From Solanum dulcamara (taxonomy: Eukaryota > Streptophyta > Magnoliopsida > Solanales > Solanaceae), in contig NC_077243.1 in NCBI RefSeq assembly GCF_947179165.1, forward strand, positions 10,443,001-10,507,000: 64,000 nt of DNA. The letters run 5' to 3'. A program made the position numbers and the translations under genes. Below the pieces are notes generated by a model, which saw nothing but the letters and a program-made list of their open reading frames with translations, ran no database searches and was not told where the DNA came from. Shown here in pieces: positions 34,297-45,791 of this stretch (positions within the stretch are counted from its first letter, which is position 1; every line of letters starts with the position of its first letter).

Positions 34297-37200
34297 ATGG
34301 GTGGGGTAACCTCGTCCATGGCGGCGAAGTTGGCTTTCTTCCCGCCGAATCCACCTTCCTACAGGGTTGTTACTGATCAAATTACTGGTTTGTTGCTGCT
34401 TGATACTTTTCCTCACCGTGAAAACGTTGACGTTTTGAAGCTCCCTACTCGCCGGGGAACGGAGATCGTCGCAATTTACATTCGCTACCCTATGGCTACT
34501 TCCACTTTACTTTACTCTCACGGTAACGCTGCTGATATTGGTCAGATGTATGAGCTTTTCATCCAGCTTAGTATCCACCTTAAAGTCAATCTCATGGGGT
34601 ATTTATTCTCTTATTTCTCTCTTCTATTCTTTCCATTTGGATTTTGGGCAGTTTCAGCTGCCTAAAGTTTCTAGAAAATTAATACTACTTGTTATCTCTG
34701 TAGTTGTACAGTTTTCGTGTCCCTTTGTTCTCTGAAGAGAGATTAATTCAACAGTAAAGGACACAATTCCTATTAATAGTTGGTCTCTTATCTGATAATT
34801 GCCTCTCTGAAGGGGCAATTTCAAGATTGCACCTTTTCTCTTAGGCTGGTGGCACTTGTTGTTAATGCTAATGGATGGTTTCAGATTTAATTCAACATTT
34901 AATCCAGTTTTATCCAATACTTTTTTTTGTCTTTTTATCATTTATTTTGAGGACTTGGTCTTTGAGTGATGTGAATTTTTGGCTGTTGGGAGTCGTCAAA
35001 CTTCAAACTTGGAAGACTTGATCTTTAATTGGATCTTTTACTATCTGATCTCATGCTTTAATTTCATGATGCATATTAATTTTAACCCTAAATGGTTCTT
35101 TGAGTTTTTCTTTATGTAGCCCTTCTTATTTAACTATCATTTAGCAAATGCCTTTTCTTTTCCCGTTTCTCACTCATCTATGGAAAAATCTATTATCTTA
35201 GTGATCTGTTTGTTTCTTCTGGATTTTATGCTTGTGATAGTATTAGATCTAAGAACTTACAGTCCAGGACGGTAGCCAAGCTGGAGTTAGCGAAGATGAC
35301 TTTTCACGACTTCGAAAAAGCAAAGTGTTGGAGCTAAACTGCTAACTAGTGAAAGTTAGTTATAGAAATTGACATCAATTTCCTCATTTAAAGGATTTAA
35401 AAAGGGGAAGATGTGAGAAGAATTACCAACTTCCTTAAATGCAAAGAATGCGTAAAGAAAATGGCGGATGAATCTAATGTCTGATGTCTCATGTGATGGA
35501 TTTAAGGTCATTCACGAAGTCAATCCAATATACCAGTATAATGTATTAGAATAAGCAGCTAGATGTGGTGAAATCACTACCTAAAGCTACATGACCTTCT
35601 ACTACAGTTTGATTAAATTTTGATGTATATATGTGGAGTTCCATTCCGTTCTCTGAACAATTCCAAAGTTGGATATGGGGGCAGTTGTACTTTGTAAAGC
35701 CATGAAATTTAGTATGCAGAGATACAGCCAAAATTTCTTTGATGAGAAATAAACATAATGCTTAGTGGTAAAGAATGATTTCTTATAAATTTGATGTGTA
35801 GTTTCCAGGGATCCTCTTTTGCCAAAAAATTATTTTTGACTTTTGAGACATGTACACTGAATCTTCATGAACTTGAAAGATTAATAACTTAAAAGGAGCC
35901 CGATATACTACTTTGGGAAGATAAATGTCCTTTCCTTCCTCTGCGTACTATGAGAAAAAAGAAAAAAAAAAGAAAATATCTGGAATTATCCACTTAAATC
36001 TCGAATAGAGTTCTCTTAGACAACAACAGGATTTGCTTGACTAGGGTCTCTGATGGAAATGTTGGTATTGATTAATTTTAGAAGAAGAAACATAAATTCA
36101 GAATACTGGGATTCCTTGGTGGTTTTTGTTTTCTAATTATGAGTTCTGAGAAGTTGAGAACCTCTCGAGATTGCTATAATCAATTTTATTTTCACAGCTT
36201 AGGAAAGGGGTTTATGATGCAACATGCTCTTAAATAGGCATATATGACTGGGAGAAAAGCAAGGTTTGATTAAGTTTGATGATAAGCTTTTCCTTTCAGC
36301 ATTGGTCTTGCTGTAGAAAATAATGGATTCTGTGTGGCTTGGTTCGACTACTTCAATTGATAGATAGTGAGGGTTTAGTGTAGAACTGTAGATTGCTTGC
36401 TTGCCCTTGTAACCTACCCCTATTAAAGGTCATCTAGAAAGTTTGATCACAAATGTATGAAAGAAAGCTTCTGTTGGAGCAACTAAACTTCCCTCTTTTC
36501 TGTTCTGTTCATTATAGCTTTACAGAACTCGTGAAAATTCAATTCTCTTCTAGGAGATTTCATTTGACAGAATGGGGTGTGTTGACCTACATTTCTTTAA
36601 AAAAAGGCCCCTCTCACTATCATCACAAGATTTTTGGTGAATCCCGGTATGTGCCCCTTACAAGCATGTCCCATTGGGTATAATTTCCCAACATTTTCAC
36701 ATTATTTTGGGTTCTGTAAAGTTTACTTTCTTAATCTTGTGTCATCTTTTTAAAAAGCAAAAATATTTATTAGTAATGAGTATGCTGATGTTAGTTCAAG
36801 GATCTGGCATGTATTCTGTCTGATAGGATCTAGCACAAGTAATTACGTTCTCTTCATTGAGATAATGAATTAATCGGAAGATAGCTTAGGTACATATCCC
36901 CTTATAAATTCTTTGTTTTGTGTTTTTAATGATGCAGGTATGACTACTCTGGCTATGGACAGTCATCTGGCAAGGTAATTGGCAATAGCATTTTCCTGGA
37001 ATACTTCAGGTAGTTTCTGCATTAAGTGCTCAAGTGCATGATTTGAATTTGATCTCTAAATGCTTTATGCAGCCAAGTGAGCAGAACACTTACGCAGATA
37101 TTGAAGCTGCATACAAGTGTCTTGAAGAGAGCTATGGCGCAAAGCAGGAAGATATAATCCTTTATGGACAATCTGTTGGAAGTGGTCCCACTGCGGACCT

Positions 37201-38656
37201 TGCTGCTCGTTTGCCTCGACTTAGAGCAGTTATTTTGCATAGTCCAATCCTGTCAGGCTTAAGGGTCATGTATCCTGTCAAACGCACATATTGGTTTGAC
37301 ATCTATAAGGTAAAATAGCTGTCAATTGATCAAGTCAACTCTTTCATTTTATAGCTGTAAGATTCGCCTTCCTGTGCCTGGTAAACTATTTTTTGTTTGT
37401 TATTTGTTATAAAGTAGTACGCAATAAAAATCCGTCACTGAACTTGGTTTAATTTTTGCGCTGTGCAGAACATTGACAAGATCCCATTGGTTAAATGTCC
37501 TGTCCTGATCATTCATGTAAGTATAAACGTCGTCATGTACTCACCAGTTTTCAATTGTTACTCAATTATGTGGCCTCCTGTGGTAGCAATTAATGAGCTT
37601 CTTGAATTAATTAACTGGCAAAATCTTGATAGATAATGCAAAACATGCATGGTGAGGCTCTGTGCGATGGGACATTATTGTAGTTTTACTAGGAATATCT
37701 TGTTTAGCTCTCAGATAAATTGTGCCTGAGTGACTCTGTTTAACACATTCAAGAAGGAAACAGAGGTTTTAACTGGAAATAATAAATGGACAGTCAGGCC
37801 AGTACATTACTGGAGTTACATGAAGTGGTTTATATACTTCAACCCCCCCAAAACCCCTCCATCGGGATGGGAAAAAAGATATCAGTTAACAGGCCACATT
37901 TCTTATGAAGTGAAACATGTTTAAAGTTGTGCAGTTCAATTGATTAATTAACTAGGTCTCAGTCCCCAGCTATTTGGGATTAGCTGTATGAATCTTCTAT
38001 ATCCATTCTATTCTTTTCAAGCTTTATATCATCGGATTTGTCTACTCCCATTTTCTTATTTTTTTCCTTCTTTGCATGTGTGTTAACTCAATAGCTTTAT
38101 TTGTATGGTCATCTAAAGTAATAAACTTTTGCAGTCTTTACACGAGTCTCTTCATGTTGTGCAGGGCACCTCTGATGAAGTTGTTGACTGCTCTCATGGG
38201 AAACAGCTATGGGAGCTTTGCCAGGAAAAATATGAACCATTATGGCTCAAAGGGGGAACACATTGCGACTTAGAACTATACCCCGAATACATTAGACATC
38301 TGAAGAAGTTTGTATCTACAGTTGAAAAACCACCTTCTCAGAGAATCTTATCAAGAAAAAGTGTAGATAGGCCTGAACAATCACGGAAGAGTACAGACTG
38401 TTATGAAGGTCCAAGGAAAAGCACTGATCGGAGAGAGAAACCAAGAAAAAGCACTGACAAGCCGGAAAAATTGAAAAACTACGAGTACAAGTATGCCAAT
38501 GATGATAAGCTTTCGAAGTTAAGGATGCCTTTTGATCAAGTAGAGAGGTCTAGGAGGAGCGTGGAGTTTTTTGAGAAGCCTCGAAGAAGCATCGACCAGC
38601 AAATGGAAAAAGCACGAAAAAGTGTGGACTGGCTAGATAGAATAAGAGCTGGTTGA
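34297..38656 (+). CDS. ABHD17-like alpha/beta hydrolase with a repetitive C-terminal tail, five exons, 371 aa
   Basis: This is a serine hydrolase of the ABHD17 type; animal members remove palmitate from membrane proteins, and plant relatives probably act similarly (inference). Exons are 34297-34598, 36938-36974, 37073-37309, 37469-37516 and 38165-38656, all GT-AG and in phase. The nucleophile is Ser147 in GQSVG, the acid is in GTSDEVVD (D212 or D216), and His241 lies in [15 protein letters not shown] forms the oxyanion region. The N-terminus MGGVTS fits an N-myristoylation site. The tail (about 270-365) has seven R(K/R)S(V/T/I)(D/E) motifs, possible targets of basophilic kinases. It lies about 1.2 kb upstream of the Argonaute on the same strand. 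Confidence 0.9.
37945..38065 (+). repeat. SINE-like fragment in the fourth hydrolase intron
   Basis: The words cagtccccagctatttggga and ttagctgtatgaatcttc resemble a widespread plant SINE segment (agctagttgggatcggctatatgaatcc). Only part is present. Confidence 0.45.
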
Positions 38657-39894
38657 TCTTTTCAATGATATTGTAAATTTCATGTTCAAGTCAATTGTGG
38701 GGGAGTATAATAGTGCAACAACTTAACAATTAATTTATGGATATTGGGTGTGATTTAGTTAATGTTCAACGGAGCATATCTTCTTCTTTTTTTCTTTGTG
38801 CTTCTTTCTGTTGTGAAAAGAACAAATGAGAAATATAGCTTGGCATCTCATTACAGTTCTGAGTTTGATCAAGCCACAGTTCTGAGTTTATTAGCAGTAT
38901 ATCTTCATGTTTGCGGGGTTTTGAAGTTTTTGTCCCTAACTAGTAGTAACAAGAAATTTCTCAATTGTAGTCCTTTGCTTAATATTGTGGTTTTAACTTG
39001 CAACAAGCTAGTTGGGCAACTTACAAAAGTAACTATGGAACAAATTACTTTGTTTTGATGGAGGAACATTTACCTGAAGGAAAAACATAATTATCGTCTT
39101 TGCCCGTCTAGAAGTTGGGGGTAAGGTGATTTCTTTTCATCTGTTTAAGCTTTGGTAGGATGAGTTACCCAGTGTTTGTGTTATTGGAAAGGATCTGGTA
39201 CGTACCTTGATGAAGAAGTCGAGAGAAATTGGGAGTGAAAGGTGTGTGTGTTTTGGAGAGGAGGGTGTTGCAGCCTTGCAGACACCATGCATCCCTTTAC
39301 TGTCTTTTGGAATATTGCACGACTGATATCTGCAGAAATAAGTACTAGGACTTTGCACATGAATGTCTCAAATGATATGTTACCTTTTGGAAGTATATCA
39401 AACATGTGAAACTGCCCAGAATTTTTACGGTAAGTCTTCAGCTAGTAAAGGAGCAAGAACATCAATAGTCATTGGATGGGGATGAATCTCTGTACCTTCT
39501 ACCCTTTTGTACTAGCAGCTCTTCCTCAGTAAGAGTATGTTAATAGTATTATAAATGAAGAAAACATTCACCTAACCAGTAAGTGCTGTGAAACATCATC
39601 ATTTTCTTATATTGTTCTCACCTTATAAAAAGCCTGTAGTTCATCTCAAGGTAATTTTCTTTTTCTCAATATGATACAAGAGCATATTTTTGTCGTCATA
39701 TATAATACGAGAAGTAAATGAATATATTAAGCTTGTTTGGTTCTTGTATTTCTTCTTTCGAGTATTTCCATTTGATTATCTGATGAAACATGATTATGCT
39801 TCTACATGGTCAAATTCATCATATAGTTTGTTCATCTCTTTTATGTTTTCATAAGATGATATAGTTGTATTCTATACAATTTAGGAAGCAGTCA
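38657..39894. other. Intergenic region and probable 5' leader with intron of the Argonaute gene
   Basis: No gene lies here. The sequence tctatacaatttag just before the coding start is a plausible acceptor, so the Argonaute 5' leader probably contains an intron, as in many AGO4-type genes. The upstream leader exon could not be placed. Confidence 0.45.
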
Positions 39895-42800
39895 ATGGCG
39901 TCTAAGGAGTTACTGCCAAATTTGCCACCACCTCCCAAAGAAATTCCCTCAGGTATGGTTCCTATGAAAGCTGAACCAGGGAAAGGTTGTGGATCAGTTA
40001 GTGAGAGATTGATGCCAAGCTATAACAAGATGAACAGACCTCGTCCAGGGCTCAAGGGAAAGAAGATACTTCTGCTGACTAATTATTTTAGAGTATGCTT
40101 TCAAGGTGGCATAAGCCAACTATATTCATACAATGTAAGTTTTTTCTCTTGGTTTGGTTACTGCATGGAAATTAAATTTGCAGAGCTAAATATGACTATT
40201 TTAACTCGTGAAAGGTTAATGTCCAATACGAAAATGGGGACCCTGTCACTGGAAGCAACTTAATTAGAAAAGTGATTCATAAACTCTGGGAGATATACAG
40301 CCCCGAGCTAGGAGAGCAAGCATTTGCTTCTGATGGGCGACAGAGCTTGTTCACAACTAGTCCTTTACCGCAGAAGAAACTAGATTTCGCAGTTGTACTT
40401 GATGCTGTAACATCAAAAAGGTATATAAAGGCTTTAAGCATTTCATTCGATCATAGAACAGGAAATATTTCATCTAGCATCATTTCTTTCTCTGATGGTC
40501 TTTTATTCTTTTGCTTTTTGGGATGGTTGGCTTCGACTTTAGGAGCAAGACGGATGGCAACCTTAGTGGCGATGGAGACTTAAGTGAGGGTGATCAAAAG
40601 AGGCAGAAGATCATGTCTCGATTCAAAACTTTCAGAGTACAGATAACCTTTGTTTCCATCATCCCCTTTCAGACTATGCTTGATGGAAAGCATGGAGTAA
40701 AATCAGGAAATAATGAAGTTCTGATAGCATTAGACACCATTTTGCAACACTCTAATACAAAAAGGTGCATACTGATCCACCAAAAGCTATTTCTAGCCAT
40801 CAAAACAATTTTGACTTTCTTTCCCTCTTTTTATCCTCGACAGGAATTGCCTTCTGCTCCGTCAATCGTATTTCCCCAACGAGATAAAGAACTTCATGGA
40901 CTTGACTGGTGGTATCCTTGGATGCCGAGGTTTTCATTCGAGTTTCCAATCTGTTCAAGGTGGATTATTTTTTAACCTTGGTAAGTTAATGCACTTTCCT
41001 TTGGGTCCTTGTATTCCTTCCAAAAGATTTGGAACAGTTTTAGTGATGCTTTCAACCTAACTTGGACAGATACATCTGCAACGACACTTATACAGCCAGG
41101 TCCACTAGTTAACTTTTTAATGGCCAACCAAAATGTGGATTCTCCCTTCAAAATCGACTGGAGTAAGGTCGGCTCAGCTTTCAACATCTCTCTTGGATTT
41201 GCTGAAACTGTGTGTGTAATTTTCTAATTTCTACTGCTGCAGGCAAAAATCTTGAAAAACCTCAGAATTAAGCTATTACACTCCAATAGAGAACACAAAA
41301 TCACTGGACTTAGCAACAGGCCATGTAAAGAGGAGAAGTAAGCTCTCAGCTTCTAAATTGTTTGATTTATTTGTTCTAGTCTTTAATATCCTATAATTTG
41401 TCTCACCATTATGCTGTTTATTGAACAGGTTTCTTCTGCGGCCGAAGAAATCCAATAATCAAAATGACAATGTCCAGACTGTTGAGATGACTGTATATGA
41501 ATATTTTGTTAGGAGACTTGGAATAGAACTCGGTTATTCATCAAACTTGCCATGCATCAATGTGGGGAGCCAGCGCGAGCCCCAGTTCATTCCTGTTGAG
41601 GTTTGGTAGCTTTTATTTGCTTCTGTTTTTCTTGTTATCCCAGTTTTTGAAAGACACTCGTTCTTGGAAAAATCATGTAATTTCTTGAATATTGCATTAG
41701 CTCTGTTCATTGGTTTCCTTACAACGATTCAAAAAGGAATTATCCTTACACCAAAGATCCTTATTAGTGAACAAGTCAAGCCAAAAGCCGATAGAACTCA
41801 TGAAGCATATAAATGAGGTAGCTTCACATACTTTTTTTGAATGACCGTATTTTCAGAATTTGGTTACACAATGCTGAAACATTTTTCTTGCCTTGATAGG
41901 AACTTAAAACCAACGACTATAACACAGACCCCATGCTACGCGCTTGTGGAATCTCAATTAATAAATCTTATACTGAAGTAGAAGGAAGAATTCTATCTCC
42001 TCCACAGGTAGTATCTAGAGTGACATTTAACCTCCTCCTTCAAAAATATTTCTTTAAAATATTGATATTGACATCAGATACTTCATAATGGCCTCACTTT
42101 TTAGTTGAGAGTGGGAAACAAGGATGATCTCACTCCTAGATTTTCGCGCTGGAGCTTTAGTGGCAAGGTGATGCACCACATTTTTATCTAATATCTTCAT
42201 GTTCTGATTGAGGAGAACATCATTAACCTCCCCTGCAGAAGTTTGCAGAGCCAAAAAGCATTGAATTTTGGGCTGTGGTGAACTTCTGTACTGGTTATGA
42301 CATACGTGCTTTCTGCATTGAAATGGCGAAATTGGGTGAAATGAAGGGAATGGTGATATGAATGACTTCTTACAGATATTTGATACACATACAAAACTTT
42401 CTAGTTATTCACTGAATAGCATATAAATTCGTCTTTGTTGCAGTACATTCATCCACCATCATTTGTTTTTGAAGAGAATGCAAAGCATAAAAAGAAACCG
42501 GGATCTGTTCGAGTGGACAAGATGTTCGAACAAATAATTCCAAATTTCCGCAAGGATCCTCCTCGATTCCTTCTTTGCTTTCTTCCTGCAAAGTTTTCTA
42601 ATTTATATGGTTGTGGAAATATATCCAGTCAGATATACTATTTTCACTTCATTGGTATTTGTATGACTCAAATATGGTTTTGACTGTCTTAGGTCCATGG
42701 AAGAAAAAGTGTCTTATGAACTTCGGAATTCGTAACCAGTGCATTGCAAAGAACAGAGTTGATGAAACTTATCTTGCTAATGTTATCTTAAAAATTAATG

Positions 42801-44659
42801 CAAAAGTATGGGACACTATTCGCTTTTTTACATATGTTGATCGCTTGTAGAAATTCTAATTTTTGGTTTTCCTGTAGCTTGGTGGTCTGAATTCTATGTT
42901 ATCTGCTGAAGTTTCACAGACTATCCCCTTAGTTTCTAAAGTTCCCACAATGATCTTAGCAATGGGCATTACACATGCCCCTTCTTCACGGTCAGATTTA
43001 CCCTCCATTGCTGCAGTAAGTCCTATTCTTGCAACAGTCTGGTTTGGCAAGACTATTTTGCACAGTCAAGTTGGCTGTAATTTGATAGTAATATCTCTAT
43101 ATTTGTGCATTAGGTGGTCGGATCTAGACAGTGGCCGATGATTTCTTGCTACAGAGCATCTACTTGTACCCAACCACCAAAGACTGAAACTATACATTCA
43201 CTTTTTAGACCAGTTTCAGATAGGGAGGACACAGGCGTAATCAGGTAGGGATTCTTCCCTGCACCTTAAAAAATCCTTCATTTTCTGTTTGGTTTGCTTG
43301 GACTAAAAAGCATAAAGGATGATGAAGTTGGGATTCATATCAGAAGTTTGATTTAGGTTGTATAACGCTTCTTAGGCTACATATTTTTGTTTGTGCTAGG
43401 GAGCTCCTAATGGATTTTCATGCAAGCTCGGGGAAAAGGAAGCCTGAACAGATCATTATATTCAGGTGCAAAATCTTTAATCGATGTCCTCATATCATAC
43501 CTTAATCATAATTCCATCATTCTCTCCCTTATCATTGTTTTATTATTGTCATGATATTACTTCTTGTTTACCTATATATAGTCCTCGAAATCCTTAAGGG
43601 AACCTCGGGGGAAGCTAATTAGATTTGGCTTGTCACATATCTGAACCTTAAAGACTTGTAAAAGGTTTTTCTGATGTAGTAATCATTTTCAGACAAGGTT
43701 TAAGTGAATCTCAATTCAAGCATGCTATTGGCGAAATGGAGGAAATTATTAAGGTTTGTTCTATAAACTCATCTGATCAAGGCATTTATAGATTCTGCCT
43801 TGTTGCTCGAGATTCCTATTCTGCTTTATGGACCATTATAGGCCTGTAAGTTCCTGGATGAGACTTGGTCTCCAAAGTTCACTCTAATTGTTGCACAAAG
43901 GAGACACCACACAAAGTTGTTCCAAGCTAATTCCAGTGACAATATTCCTCCTGGTGAGCTTTCAAAAGCCTACAAGTACTAGTAAAAACACCAGCATAAC
44001 ATCAAATAAATACATTTTACAACTCTACTTTTCTACTGACAGGCACAGTCGTCGATACTAAAATTTGTCATCCGCTGTCTATTAACAACTTCTATATGTG
44101 TGCACATGCAGCAAGAGTTGTGAGTATTTTACTAAAAACCATGAAGCAATGCTTTGTCGTATGCATAGTCCTCTCAGGAAATGTTTTGCTTATCTTCTTC
44201 CTTTATTCACTATATATAATGTAGAAAACATAATGCAGGGGACTAGCAGACCAATTCACTACTTTGTTTTGTTGGATGAGATCGGCTTCTCACCTGATAA
44301 TGTGCAGGAACTAGTCCATTGTTTATGTTACTTGTAAGTTCCCCATGGTTATGCTTGGATTTTACCCAATTCTATGAACTTCTCTGACGTTTCGAATTTG
44401 GAAAACATTTTAGGTCTCAGAGATGCACTAGTGCTATATATGAAGGTAAGTACTATAGTTAGGTGGCCCGAGTAAAATAGTTTACTGCTTCTTTTGTATT
44501 GTTTTCCACTTTGATTCTGAATGACTAAGATGTTTTGCAGTGGCTCCGATTCGTTATGCTCGTTTGACTTCAGCTCAGATGTTAGAAATTATGAAGACCG
44601 AGGGGCCTGAACTGCCAAAGTTGCACAAAAGTGTGCGCGATACAATGTTTTTCTGCTGA
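39895..44659 (+). CDS. AGO15: AGO4-clade Argonaute lacking three of four slicer residues, 22 exons, 893 aa
   Basis: This is an Argonaute of the AGO4/6/9 clade, whose members bind 24-nt siRNAs in RNA-directed DNA methylation. Exons are 39895-40134, 40215-40420, 40543-40764, 40844-40980, 41070-41167, 41243-41337, 41429-41600, 41701-41817, 41900-42007, 42105-42167, 42239-42352, 42444-42609, 42693-42805, 42878-43015, 43114-43244, 43400-43465, 43693-43753, 43842-43953, 44043-44119, 44239-44333, 44414-44445 and 44541-44659. They sum to 2,682 nt with no stop and GT-AG borders. N, PAZ, MID (YGPWKKK, NAKLGGLNSML) and PIWI are all present, ending TMFFC. The catalytic DEDH is changed to G647, E688, Q730, R862. 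The symbol rests on recalled tomato synteny. It is probably a slicer-inactive RNA-binding Argonaute. Confidence 0.9.
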
Positions 44660-45791
44660 AATTCTGCACCATCATCTGCTAAAAAGTGCAGTTTTCTTTG
44701 TGTTAAAATGTACTGTAACAGATAGGCAAGTCTAAATGGCACTGGGATTACATTGAGAACTTTCGGATTTTGTGAACGCTCAAATGCTACATCAGTAGAA
44801 CCACTATCTATTTTCTTGTATTTTCAATGTCAAGCATAATCCGTGACGCGATCTATTTTACCCCTTTTTTTGCTCCCCCTTAAAAGCTAAATAGGTTGTT
44901 ATATAAGTATTTTTAAATTTTGTGTTCACTTAAATTCAAACACATAAAATAAGAAGAAAAAAGAAAACAAACTATAATTAAATGAGGCAAATATATGTGA
45001 ATGACACATACAATGCAATCATTGATTTGACGTGAAGATCAAATATGAATATTTTTTCTCTAATTTATTAGTCATGGAGTGACTAATTTACCGCTTGATT
45101 ATAAATTATTTCTTATAAAATCTTTTCTATGATAAGATACTAGTTCACAAAATGATTAGTCTTTTTCCTATAGAAAGTTTCAATAACTTTATGTACATTT
45201 CTTTTTAATACTTCAATAAATAAAGAAGTTCAAATATTAATCTCACTTACTTCTCAACAAGCAACAAAATTAAAAAAATTCAACTAGTTCATTTCTTTAT
45301 AATCATCTAAAGTTAAAATGGAACAAACAAATTGAGTGGAAATATCCAATAAATTTTTCAAACAAAAGAATAATTTTTTTCCATTTTTTCCTTTATAAGC
45401 TTTTTCATGTATCTCGTGTGATCGGATCCACAAGTGAAATTTGGGGGAGGTAGGATGTACGCAAACTTTATCGTTACCTCATGGAGATAGAGAGACTGTT
45501 TCTGAAAGACCCTCTCCTGTGTGATCGGATCGAAATGGAAGATTGACCGCAAATCGGACCACAAATTTAGTAGACCGGTATAAAAGGGCACCCGACCCGA
45601 ACGACGATACTGATTCAACGACGTGGCATGATTTGTGAGAAAAAAGATCAACGTCAGCTGCTACCTATTGCGACCCTATCGATCTCTCTTCTCAAATTCA
45701 AATCGAAGCCAAAGAAAGAAAGAAAAAAGTTGAACTCATACGAATCTGAATTTTGCAAATTGAGTGTGCGTGATTCGGCGATTAATTAAAT
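44660..45791. other. Intergenic region between the Argonaute and ATG16
   Basis: AT-rich DNA, followed by a TS SINE fragment (45410-45525) and the ATG16 5' leader. No gene was found. Confidence 0.5.
45410..45525 (-). repeat. Diverged TS-family SINE fragment in the ATG16 upstream region
   Basis: The words gtgaaatttgggggaggtag, gatgtacgcaaactttat and ctgtttctgaaagaccctc correspond in order to the reverse complement of TS SINE 3' sequence, without the TTG tail. It lies about 270 bp before the ATG16 start codon. Confidence 0.6.

Noticed and set aside
39895..44659. Argonaute as a pseudogene
   Set aside because: All 22 exons join in phase with GT-AG borders and no stop; only catalytic residues are changed, so I keep it as a gene.
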